Shown here piece after piece: positions 10,219 through 19,875 of a stretch of 64,000 nucleotides of DNA (the stretch's first letter is position 1; every line of letters begins with the position of its first letter). Under the pieces are notes generated by a model. The model made no database searches and had not been told where the DNA came from. It saw nothing but the letters and a program-made list of their open reading frames with translations. The translations under genes were made by a program, and so were the position numbers. Source of the stretch: Anaeramoeba flamelloides (Eukaryota; Metamonada; Anaeramoebidae); assembly GCA_027625915.1 (NCBI GenBank), contig JANTQA010000012.1, positions 16,268,501-16,332,500 on the forward strand, read 5' to 3'.

Positions 10219-10678
10219 ACTGTTGAGAGAAAAATGTTTGACACAGAAAAATGGTTGGACAGCAATTTTAATTGGGAACCTTACTGAAAATGATTTTTAA
10301 TTTCTTTCGTTTGTGAAATAACTAAAGAAAATAGTAATAATCTACTTGTTAGAATAACGATTAATGTAATTCACCTTTTTCAAAAGCTTATTTCTTATAG
10401 TCTAAAGCAAGTTTAAAAATTAACATTTTCAGATTTAATAGTAAACTTTACTAAAACTAGGATTTTTGTTAAAATAGCATGATCTACTTTAGTTATCAAG
10501 CTTTCAAATGAGTATTCTACAAATACCACAGATTAATCAACTTCTAACACATTTAAACCAGGATTTATATATTAGTCACCTAGTTATCAATAGGATTTGA
10601 TTTTCAATTTTACTAATGTTCCCAATTAAAAATGGTGTCCGGCCATTTTTTTGTGTCCAACATTTTTCTCTCTACAGT
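10219..10678. mobile_element. 460 bp TIR element (MITE family A, copy 1)
   Basis: Begins actgttgagagaaaaatgtt and ends with the inverted sequence catttttctctctacagt. The terminal inverted repeats extend about 75 bp at ~80% identity, including the complement pair attttaattgggaacc / tcccaattaaaaat. Interior sequence matches 52987-53446 along its full length, and both copies are 460 bp. Flanks are TA on the left and AA on the right. TA duplication is clear at the second copy, so a Tc1/mariner-type non-autonomous element is likely. No coding capacity. Confidence 0.8.
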
Positions 10679-10748
10679 AATATTCATTTTGGAAATTGAA
10701 ATTAAAATTTTTCATTTTATTAATTGGAAAATAAGAGTTTTAATTGAA

Positions 10749-11347
10749 AAATAATAATATGTCCTTAATAAAATTAAGCACTATTTTTTTCTGATTAATA
10801 TTTTTCGAAATCTAGTTTCATACTTTATTCAATTAACTACTGGGATAAATTTTTTTAGAATAAAAACACTCTCAACTTTGGAATATCGAAAATATTTTTT
10901 GAAATTAATGTGCACTTTTTTATTTTTTTTTTGAAATAATTGGGGTTGAGAAAAGTTTGAAATCAAAGAATTTGTTAATATATTAAATTAGAATGCTTTT
11001 CCAGAGAGTTTATTTTTTTTAGTTGAACTTTTTTTTTAATTTTAAAATTTAATACTAAAAAAAACATTTGTGTACCAAATTAGTGCCTTTTGCGAAAAGA
11101 AAATTCCCCATAATTTAGAATTTGTTTTAGTAAATAAGTTAAACCAAGAAACTGAATCTAAAAATATACATAATTTCAAGTGAGAATTCAATGAAATTGG
11201 CAAAAAATGTTTTTAAGAAAAAGCTAAATTGTAACTTTATTTATTTTTATTTTTGCATTTAGTTTTTTTAATTGTATTAATGGAAAATATTTGATCAGTT
11301 TTCCATTTTTAGTGTTTTTTGGTTCGAAGGGGCATATAGGGATCAAG
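10749..11347 (+). repeat. Left arm of ~600 bp inverted repeat bracketing the RGS-DUF547 gene
   Basis: The reverse complement of 16221-16810 matches this arm from end to end at roughly 85-90% identity, with only small indels. Shared tracts include agcactatttttttctgatt, caaattagtgccttttg and aaaatatacataatttcaag. There is no long frame in either arm. Confidence 0.85.
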
Positions 11348-12605
11348 TAAACTATTTGATCGTGCTCAATATTAGGGTATATCCAAATTGGTTTTCTACT
11401 TTAGTTGATCACAAAATAATAGATCGCCCTTTGAAGTTAATTTGTTTCTTTTATTTTTGAAAATTACATTACCTCTGTTGTCAAAACTCCAAGTTATATA
11501 AATTTTTCAACTTTTTCAGCAAGATCAAAAGAATATAGGAAGACTGATAATTTTTTTTTATAGACCTAATATAATAGAAATGTTTTGAAAGGTTATAAAA
11601 ATTCAAAGAAATTGATTAGTCAAAGATAATTGTATTTAAATTATTTCATATTTTTCAGGGAAATTTAGACAAACATTTGTTTAAAATTTCCTCAAAGATC
11701 CTCAAATTACATTTAATTGAGAAAGGTAAAAAATATTTCTTAAATTTGATACCTAAAAAAAAAACTTTGATCAAATTATGATCAATATTCTGTAAATTTT
11801 CTTGATTTGTGCTTCATTTTTTAATTCATATATTCATAAAATTAGTTCTAGAAGGTAATCAAAATTTTATATTATCTTTACACAATAAGGTGAAAAGATA
11901 TTCTGAAAATTTCATCACTTGAAAATATTAAATTACTGTGTGACCAATTTTCGATTTTTTGAAGCAGGTTTTTAATGATTGATCGAAAAATCTTCGTTCC
12001 TTTTTTTTTAAGAAAGTATAGGAAAAATTTGCTCTTCTTTTTCCATATTTTTCATTAATAAACAGTGTTCTTAAAGAAGTAATTGTGGTTTGTGTTTCTC
12101 CTTTGAAATAGTAAATCGAATAAGAAATAAAAATTTTTTATATTGTTAATTCAATTAACCATTTGTTATTCTTTTTCAATAAAATATCAAAACAAACGTT
12201 CAATTTTACCATATTCATGGTAAAAAACAAATTTTGTCAAGAATTTGGAAAGTATTTTTTATAAGAATTAGAAACTAAATTGAGAAAAACAATTTTTGCT
12301 TTTGGAATAACCTCCAAGTTAATTATGAATAAATAAATAAAATCAAACAAGCCCACTCACTGATCAAAACCTTTACCAAATAAAAGAGAGGCACACAAAA
12401 AAAATTAAAATTTTGTAAAAGAAGGTAAATAGTTTTTAAAAAAAAATTTCATTATTTTGCTTTATTTGCTTTTCACATAAATTTTTTTTTTTTAAATAAA
12501 ACAACCTACTCAACCCATTAACAACCCAAACAAGCCAAGTTAATTTATTTTTTTTCGTTAAAAAACAACACAAGTGCATTGTTTGGCTTTCCCAATTATA
12601 ATAAT

Positions 12606-15600
12606 ATGCGCAGATCACAGAAATCAAAAAAAATCAAGATCTTTCCCAAGTTTTGCCGACAAATGATTAAAAAGAAGCCAAGTGTTGAAACTTTAGAACA
12701 AACACTTTCTGCTCTTCAATTCCGAAAAAGAAGACTCATTAATTATATGGGTGAGGGAGGGGAGCTTGTTGTCAAATTCCGAACTTTAAAATCAAGAAGA
12801 AATGAAGTGCTTGTAGAGAAGCAAACTTATTTATACCAATTGTCTCAGATACGTGTCAAGCAACAAGAAATTCAAAACCTTTTAAAGGATGGAAAAAAAA
12901 ACAAAAAGAAAAATAAAAACAAAAACATATTTGGAAAAAGTCAAAAGAGACAAAACAACAAAAACAAAAAAAACATTCGTTCAAGAAGCAAATCTATGCT
13001 TGTTTGTAGTCAAAAAGAAGACGAGGTTCCAAAAAATAAGCAAGTCACGAAACTAACAATTAAAACAAAAAAAGGTGATCAAGAAAAAAAGAAAATTCAA
13101 ATGGAAAATGGAAAAAAAGATTTCAAATTAAAAATTAAAAATCTGGATGTCTCGTTGAAAAAAGAATCCAAAAGTAAAATACTTTTAAAAAGTGAATTAA
13201 AAAAGTATCGAAAAATTTCACAATCGGAGAAAAGTAAATTCAAAAAATTCCAAAATCAAAATTCATCTGATCAAGATCAGCTGAAAAAGGGACTAACAAA
13301 CGAATTGGCACTCTTAACAAGTACATATAAGAAAAAGCGATTTTCGTTAACGTATATTGAGCATGACATCTCAACCTTTCTACAGCTGAAAGATCGACAA
13401 AGGCACTTGCATTTCCAAATCAAGTCAAGAATTGTTGAGAATGAATCACTAAGATCGCAAGTCCAATTACTAAAAGAATTGCTCTTGACCTCAGATTTAT
13501 CGACATTATCACAATCTTCATCATCGTTTTCGTCATTATCTTTCTCATCATCATCATCAGCTTCAGAACTATCATCTTCATCATCTTCATCATCGTCATC
13601 ATCGTTATCGTTGGTTGCAAAAGATCTAAGTGATAAAGATACTCTTCATATTAATTCAATTTCAAATAAAGATCATTTCTTCCAAAAAGCTAAAAAAGCA
13701 AATTCCAAAAGAAAAAAAAAGAATAGGAACAAGAATCAGAATAATAATAAGAATAACCAATCTTATGAAGACACAATCGTGGTAAATAATAAATCGAAAG
13801 AAATGGCATCCATATTTAACAATAATTCATCAAAAAGATCAGCCTCATATTATAATCTCTTTTCGGAGGCAAATCTTGATTTAGGATTCAAGACAAAGAC
13901 AAAGACAAAAACAAAAACGGATACAAACAAAAAAATGGAAATGGAAATGGAAAAAGAAAAAGAAAAACGAAAAAAGAAAAGGAAGAGAAGAAGGAGGAGA
14001 AGAAGACGAAGAAGAAGAAAAGAAAAGAAAAGATCCCAATCACAAATTAGAAATCAAATCAATCTAAAAAATAATTCAGAATTAAAATTAGAGAACTTAA
14101 CTGACAATTCAACAAAGGTTGAAAATGATAATAGTAACTCTAAAATAGAAAAACATAAGATCAAGAACAAAGAACAAAGTAACAAAATTACTATCGACAC
14201 ATTTGAATCATTACTGAGAATACCGTTATCGCTAGATTATTTTACCGAATTTCTAATCGAGAGAATGGATCAAGAAAATATCTTGTTTTTTCAAGAAGTC
14301 AAAAAATTTAAAAACAACTGCAGAACGGAAAAGCAAATTGAAAAAAATTCAAAATCGATTTTTAAAAAGTATCTCAAAATAGGCTCACAATTTGAAATTA
14401 ATATTGATTCAAATACAAGAAAAATGATCATTGACAAATTTAGGGACAAGGTCTTTTCTTTGTCGCTGTTTGACGAGGCGCATTCTATTGTCTTTAAGCA
14501 TATGAAATTCCAAACCTATCGGCTATTTAAGCAATCGTATTTATATGAAAAGTTAATAAAAAAGATCAATAGTGATCCTGAATTCATCCGGAATTATAAT
14601 CCAGAAAAGAAAGTCTGTCAATTGTCATACCGCCGCTCAACGAAAAAAGGCAAGCAAAGCAACACGCAGGCACTCAACGAGGAATATCCTTATCTGGGGA
14701 CAACAATGGACGCCCTTGAACTCTCATTTTTTTTGATCGAGTGTTTAATAAATTTGTTGAATGCGCACTACTCTGTCAGCCAAAACAAAATCAATTTGAA
14801 GGCAATTTCAAGATCGATCGCCTTTCGGAAATTTGTTCAACTGACGAACCAATTACAGAAAATCAATTTCAAAAGATTAACAGAAATCGAAATTGAAAAA
14901 AAATGCTTTTTTTTGAATATTTATAACACCCTGATGCTGCATGGTATGATACTCGACGGGTTCCCAAATTCCAATGACGAATTCAATAAATTTAAATCAA
15001 ACACAAGATATACAATCAATAAATGGAAATTTTCCCTTGACGATATCCATAATGGCATATTGCGATCCAATTTAGATGCCAAGCATTCAAATAAATATTT
15101 TAAAAAAGGTGATCCGCGTGCAATGTTCACATTAAAGAAATTAGACCCCAGGATACATTTCTCCCTAATCAACCCTTGGCAAACATCGCATATCAAATTA
15201 TTTTCCAAAACCAATCTTGAAAGCGCTTTAAATTCAATTACGAAATTCATTTTGGGGCAATGCGTCAAGGTTTATAAGAAAAGAATCGATATACCTTCAA
15301 TTTTTGAAGAATATGAAAAAGATTTTTGTAATACTAATACCAATAATAATAATAATAATTCCATCTCTCATAAAAACATCCAATTAAGCATTTTATCTTG
15401 GATCTCCAATGCTTTGGATAATGAACTTGATCTGTCTTTTATATCTTTGCAGTCTCGAAAACCCAATTCAACTTCCACACACGCACACACACACAATCCA
15501 AACTCTAACTTAACTTCATCTTCAACATTACACAATTTAACAAAAAGGAAAAAAATTGCATCATTAACATCAACATCATTTTCGTTATTAGCTTCGTCGT

Positions 15601-15776
15601 CATTTTCATTATTCGCATCATCATCATTTTCCTCATTATCAACATCAAATGATTTTAATATTAAATTTTTAAATAAAAATTTTTATCATCCAACATTTGT
15701 CTTTGATCTTAAAAGAAATATTTCGAGGAAATTTTGTAAACTATCTTTTTTAGAAGAAAGAAAAAACAACCATTGA
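12606..15776 (+). CDS. RGS domain + DUF547 protein with N-terminal coiled coil (1056 aa)
   Basis: An intronless frame ending in TGA. I start it at the ATG at 12606 rather than at a TTG nine codons upstream. Residues ~30-100 form a Leu/Gln/Lys-rich coiled coil (motif TLEQTLSALQFRKRRLINYM). Residues 230-520 are mostly low complexity: a poly-Ser tract near 300-340 and Lys/Arg-Glu runs near 430-480. Residues ~530-665 look like an RGS domain (LSLDYFTEFLIERMDQENIL, then FLSLFDEAH-like and YRLFKQSYLYEKLI helices), the fold that accelerates GTP hydrolysis by G-alpha subunits. Residues ~690-890 match DUF547 (FFLNIYNTLMLHGMI, then an RYTINKWKFSLDDIHNGILR-type block and DPRIHFSLINP). DUF547 function is not settled. 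The Ser-rich tail is probably disordered. The combination suggests a G-protein-linked regulator; this is inferred from domains only. Confidence 0.85.
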   Translation: MRRSQKSKKIKIFPKFCRQMIKKKPSVETLEQTLSALQFRKRRLINYMGEGGELVVKFRTLKSRRNEVLVEKQTYLYQLSQIRVKQQEIQNLLKDGKKNKKKNKNKNIFGKSQKRQNNKNKKNIRSRSKSMLVCSQKEDEVPKNKQVTKLTIKTKKGDQEKKKIQMENGKKDFKLKIKNLDVSLKKESKSKILLKSELKKYRKISQSEKSKFKKFQNQNSSDQDQLKKGLTNELALLTSTYKKKRFSLTYIEHDISTFLQLKDRQRHLHFQIKSRIVENESLRSQVQLLKELLLTSDLSTLSQSSSSFSSLSFSSSSSASELSSSSSSSSSSSLSLVAKDLSDKDTLHINSISNKDHFFQKAKKANSKRKKKNRNKNQNNNKNNQSYEDTIVVNNKSKEMASIFNNNSSKRSASYYNLFSEANLDLGFKTKTKTKTKTDTNKKMEMEMEKEKEKRKKKRKRRRRRRRRRRRKEKKRSQSQIRNQINLKNNSELKLENLTDNSTKVENDNSNSKIEKHKIKNKEQSNKITIDTFESLLRIPLSLDYFTEFLIERMDQENILFFQEVKKFKNNCRTEKQIEKNSKSIFKKYLKIGSQFEINIDSNTRKMIIDKFRDKVFSLSLFDEAHSIVFKHMKFQTYRLFKQSYLYEKLIKKINSDPEFIRNYNPEKKVCQLSYRRSTKKGKQSNTQALNEEYPYLGTTMDALELSFFLIECLINLLNAHYSVSQNKINLKAISRSIAFRKFVQLTNQLQKINFKRLTEIEIEKKCFFLNIYNTLMLHGMILDGFPNSNDEFNKFKSNTRYTINKWKFSLDDIHNGILRSNLDAKHSNKYFKKGDPRAMFTLKKLDPRIHFSLINPWQTSHIKLFSKTNLESALNSITKFILGQCVKVYKKRIDIPSIFEEYEKDFCNTNTNNNNNNSISHKNIQLSILSWISNALDNELDLSFISLQSRKPNSTSTHAHTHNPNSNLTSSSTLHNLTKRKKIASLTSTSFSLLASSSFSLFASSSFSSLSTSNDFNIKFLNKNFYHPTFVFDLKRNISRKFCKLSFLEERKNNH

Positions 15777-15898
15777 TTATTTATTTTTTCTTTTTTTTTT
15801 TTTTCCTTTATTTTTAGTTAGTTTTTTTTTTTTCATTTCCTTTTTATTTAGAAATTTAATATTTTTTTTTTCTTTTTGTAATATTTTACTTTTTTTTA

Positions 15899-15904
<6 letters not shown>

Positions 15905-15931
<27 letters not shown>
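15905..15931. repeat. (TA)n microsatellite
   Basis: About 13-14 TA dinucleotides in a row, 130 bp after the stop codon of the RGS-DUF547 gene. A shorter (TA)n tract lies at 31788-31810. Confidence 0.9.
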
Positions 15932-15934
<3 letters not shown>

Positions 15935-16220
15935 CTATTAAATAATTTAACCTTAGTATTGTTATTATAATTATAATTAGAAAAACAATAACTCAGGTTA
16001 TATTTCTTTATATTTTTTCATTCTTTAATTTATTTATTTATATATTGATTTCATTTTTTTAAGATAACTCTTAAAAAAATAGCAATCCAAATCTTTATCA
16101 TCAATAAAATCTTAGATTTTTAGAATTAATTTATTTTTTACGAATTAATTAGATTTAATAAAAATATTTAATAAAATTTTCATATTTCCCTTTTTTATTT
16201 TTTCCGTTTTTTGTTCTCTT

Positions 16221-16810
16221 TGATACTTATTATGTCCCTACGACCCAAAAAACACTAAAAATGAAAAACTGATCCAATACTTTCCATTAATACAATTAAA
16301 AAAACTAAATGATAAAATAAAAATAAATAAAGTTTCAATTTAACTTTTTCTTGAAAACATGTTTTGCCAAAATCATTGAATTCAAACTTGAAATTATGTA
16401 TATTTTTAGATACACTATCTTGTTTTAACTCATTTACAAAAACAAATTCTAAATTATGGGAATTTTCTTTTCACAAAAGGCACTAATTTGGTCTTCAAAT
16501 ATTTTTTTTAGTTTTAAATGGTAAAATTAAAAAAAACTTCAACTAAAAATTTAAACTCTCTAGAAAACCATTCTAATTTAATATATTTACTTATTCTTTG
16601 ATTTCAAACTTTTCCAACCCCAATTTTTCAAAAAAAAAATAAAAAAGTGCACAATAATTTCAAAAAATATTTTCGATATTCAAAAGTTGAGAGTGTTTTT
16701 ATTCTAAAAAAAATTATCATAGTGGTTAATGGAATTAAGTTATGAACTTAATTTCGAAAAATATTAATCAGAAAAAAATAGTGCTTAATTTTATTTAGGA
16801 CTTATTATCA
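16221..16810 (-). repeat. Right arm of ~600 bp inverted repeat bracketing the RGS-DUF547 gene
   Basis: Reverse complement of 10749-11347. The similarity stops abruptly at both ends (around ttgatacttattatgtccct at 16219 and ggacttattatcaaaa at 16798), as expected for a discrete repeat. It starts about 445 bp beyond the RGS-DUF547 stop codon. Confidence 0.85.
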
Positions 16811-16842
16811 AAAAAAAATAAAATAAGAAATTATATCAATAA

Positions 16843-16947
16843 ATGGATGATATAATGGATTTTTTTAATAAAAAAATATGTACTCTTTTGGAGTATAAAG
16901 AGGCGAGTCGAGATAATTTTATTATTGTTTATGAGTATATATTTTAA
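16843..16947 (+). CDS. Possible short first exon or micro-ORF (34 aa)
   Basis: ATG-initiated frame reading MDDIMDFFNKKICTLLEYKE and then ASRDNFIIVYEYIF before TAA. Its residue mix is more protein-like than that of surrounding noise. A candidate terminal exon lies 670 bp downstream on the same strand (17612-17765). No donor with the matching phase and a good consensus could be identified, so joining the two is speculative. Confidence 0.2.
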   Translation: MDDIMDFFNKKICTLLEYKEASRDNFIIVYEYIF

Positions 16948-17611
16948 TTAAATGTTTAATCAAATAATGATTAATAAAGACTAAAGATTTTTGAATTTCA
17001 ATTAATTCTATATAAATATTTTCTTTTTTCTTTGTTATTTCAATTATTTTTATATATTTATATAATAAATTCAAAACAGAAATACGTGTATCTATTTTTT
17101 TCTTTTGAATTTCTTTTTGTCATTTTTTTATCCTTACATAAAATAATTTTAAAATATTAATTCTTGTATTTACTTTTTTATTAAAATGTATATTGTATTT
17201 TACAAGACTTAATTCCAAGATTCTTGTATTCCTACATATAACAATTTAAGAACAAAAAACCACTTACAACAATTATTTTTGAATAACTCTTAACAACTAT
17301 TATTGTAAGTTTTTAATCAGTTATATTAGAATTATCATAAAACATTTGAAAATAATTTTGGACTGTAGTTTAGAAATATAATATAAATAGAAACCGTATG
17401 TGAATTAAGAAATTTTCTTCAAAAACTAAAAAAAAAAAAAAAATTGATATATTGAAAAATAGAATAAATTTTAAAGAGAAATTCGAAAAAGTCAATACCC
17501 AAACAAAGGGATTTAATACAACTAACATTAATCAAAATTTAAACAATTAATCGTTGTTTTTTTTTTTTTTTTTTTTTGATTGGTAAATAAAAATTATATT
17601 TTGTTATCTAT

Positions 17612-17765
17612 AGGCTTTTTTTCTAATAAGAACCTTTTGAAAAAAAATTTAAAATATTTTAATGGTCATCAATTTTGGGTGGAATTTTCAACTGGTCTAA
17701 AGAAAAGTGATGAAGTTGAAGATTTTTTGATGGGATTCAATAGGGAAGATCTACTAAAAAAATGA
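17612..17765 (+). CDS. Orphan terminal exon candidate, unknown protein
   Basis: Follows a good acceptor (ttatattttgttatctatag) and reads in frame FFSNKNLLKKNLKYFNGHQF, then WVEFSTGLKKSDEVEDFLMG and FNREDLLKK before TGA. Tryptophan, histidine and glycine content and the alternation of charged and hydrophobic residues look coding. I do not recognise the family. The exon begins in phase needing one base from an upstream exon that I could not place. It may be the last exon of a small plus-strand gene between the inverted repeat arm and NUP205, or a gene remnant. Confidence 0.35.
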
Positions 17766-19740
17766 AAAAATAAGAGGTTAAATGTAAATTCAATAAGAAT
17801 ATTCTAGATTTCTTTTGTTTTTTTTTTTTAAAAAAACTTATTTAAATAGTTTTTTGTCAATAATATATTACTTCAATTCCTTACATTTTCTTTCTGATAA
17901 AAAAAAGAAAAAGATAAAAATGAGAAAGATAAAAGTAAAAACAAAAAAAATTCAAGTAAGTCAAAATATAATAAATCACCGTTTGATACTTTGTAAATAG
18001 AAAAATTGATTTGATTACTAGGGTTATATCATCAAATTTTTAGGTACTAACTCCAAATATATATATAAAAAACTTTTAAAAAATAAATTGAAACAAATTT
18101 TCTGTGTTAAAATATTTTAACAAATATTAGAACTTTATCAAAATCATTCAAAAATACTTTTGTTTCAAAAATCTATTTTACATAATTATAATTTTGAGTA
18201 TCAATGAATTTAGTAATATTTTATTGTTCAACAAATTATGTAAAAAAAAATGATTTTTTTTTTTTTTTAACAAACTAATAGTTCAAATCAACTGTATTAC
18301 TAATTTCCAAATCTGGTTATGAGAAAAATATCATTTTGATTTATATAAAAAAAAATTATATAGAAATAACTCTCCAATTAAAAGTTTTATGAACATTTTT
18401 AAATAATTCATTTTTAAAATTATTTCAAATTATTCCAGATATGATTTTATCAAAAATAAATAACCTATTATGTATTTAAATAATTTATATTGAAAAATTA
18501 TTTAAATAATTGATTTTCAAAAAGTTTTTGTGAAGAAAAATTATTTAAAAAATGATAATAATCTCAAAAAAAATATTAACTTTGTCGAAAAAAAAATTTC
18601 ATAAAAAATCACTTTTGTTATATTGCTCACTATTATCATTAATTTCCCTTTCTTTATCATTGTTTGGGACCATTATTTGCTTTTTTTTTTTTTTTCATTT
18701 CCATTATCTCTTTCCTATTTCATTTTGTTACTTTTCTTTATTTTGTTTCAAAAAATGTTGATTTAATTAGTTTAAAGTAAATCCTCACTCTTTTTTTAAA
18801 TCAAATCATAAAAAAATAGCAAATTTCAAAAAATTTCTGCTAGAAAAAGTGAAATTACTCACATATGAGTAAAATATTTTATAACCCAATTCACGTGTCA
18901 CCAAACTCATATTGGTGGTAATTTATAAATTATATGAAAAATGTAAAATTTAAGATAATTAATAAAAGTTTCAATTTGATTTGTAATTTACAATTTTGTA
19001 ACAAAATATCGTTATATAAACAATTTAGCCACTGTATAATGTTTTTGATTTTTTTTTAAACATAAACAGAATAATTATTAATACTTATAAATGATTTTTT
19101 TAAAAAAATGTAACAGACTTATAAAAAAAGTAAAAAATTTCTTGATAAACAGATTTACAAGTTTAGAAAAAAAGATGATTTGATAGTATTTAATTTATCA
19201 GATTGTGTTTTAAAAAAAAGCCAATTTTAAAGTTTTTAAAAATAATAGGAAGGTTCTCAAGGTACACGTGATAATAGTATGAACGACTGAGAGTTTTATG
19301 ATCTTGTATTTTTTTTTTTTTGCAAATAACTAGAAAATAAATATATTTTCGATGTGTGTTTCATTCTATTATTTGAATTGATTATAATTGGTTTCACATT
19401 TTATTTATCATTTCACTTTATGATTTTTAAAAAAACAATATGGAATTATTTCAATCTAAATATCAAAATTCTGTTATTTTCTTTTCTTGATCATTTAAAA
19501 ATTGTCAAATAACATTTCCATTTACTATTGAGAATTGATTTTTGGTTCATGATTTTTTTTATATATTCTATTAATGTAAATAAATCTTCTCTTTAATTCT
19601 TTTCAAAAAGTACCTCACAATTAGTATTTTTATTATTTTAAAAGCAAATTTTTTTTTTGAAAAATACACAATTCTCAAATCTATTTTTTTTTTTTTGATT
19701 GGTACCATGATTAAAAATACACCAATTGTATTCAAAAACT

Positions 19741-19741
19741 A

Positions 19742-19777
<36 letters not shown>
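19741..19777. repeat. Poly(A) tract (~37 bp)
   Basis: Uninterrupted run of A on the plus strand about 100 bp past the NUP205 stop codon. As T on the minus strand it lies just downstream of the NUP205 3' end. It may mark a retroposed sequence or simply slippage; no adjacent duplicated target was seen. Confidence 0.85.
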
Positions 19778-19779
<2 letters not shown>

Positions 19780-19875
19780 AAAAGTGTTAAAATTTATTTT
19801 GCTTTCAAATAAAAATTTAAAAAAAAAAATAAAATATAAAAATATAATAAAAGAAAAAAAGAGAAAAGAGGCTGA

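Larger units (their letters stand above)
4951..12605. other. Gene-poor, repeat-rich intergenic region
   Basis: No complete host gene is visible between the divergently transcribed huntingtin-like and RGS-DUF547 genes. The region holds a copy of the dispersed unit called U here (about 5900-7640), a short LINE-like frame (6576-6920), a hairpin (6547-6620), a large foldback (8715-9565), a repeat shared with the NUP205 intron (9830-10085), a 460 bp MITE (10219-10678) and one arm of a long inverted repeat (10749-11347). The rest is A/T-rich sequence with no long frame on either strand. Confidence 0.8.
15777..19875. other. Intergenic region with repeat arm and orphan exon candidates
   Basis: Lies between the 3' ends of two convergent genes. 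It contains T-rich 3' flank, a (TA)n tract at 15905-15931, the right inverted-repeat arm (16221-16810), a 34-codon ATG frame at 16843, a candidate terminal exon at 17612-17765, and a run of about 37 A residues at 19741-19777. The rest shows no supportable gene. Confidence 0.75.

Noticed and set aside
11316-11345. ggttcgaagg-type sequence resembling a tRNA T-loop
   Set aside because: It is part of the inverted repeat arm; no acceptor stem or anticodon arm can be built around it, and the other arm has diverged at these bases.
12579-12605. TTG start nine codons upstream of the RGS-DUF547 ATG
   Set aside because: A eukaryotic gene should start at ATG; the ATG at 12606 opens the same frame.
13420-13620. 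Poly-Met minus frame opposite the Ser tract
   Set aside because: Antisense of the TCA/ATC repeat encoding poly-Ser in the RGS-DUF547 gene.
14921-15268. 115-codon minus frame
   Set aside because: Antisense of the DUF547 domain, which is clearly the coding strand.
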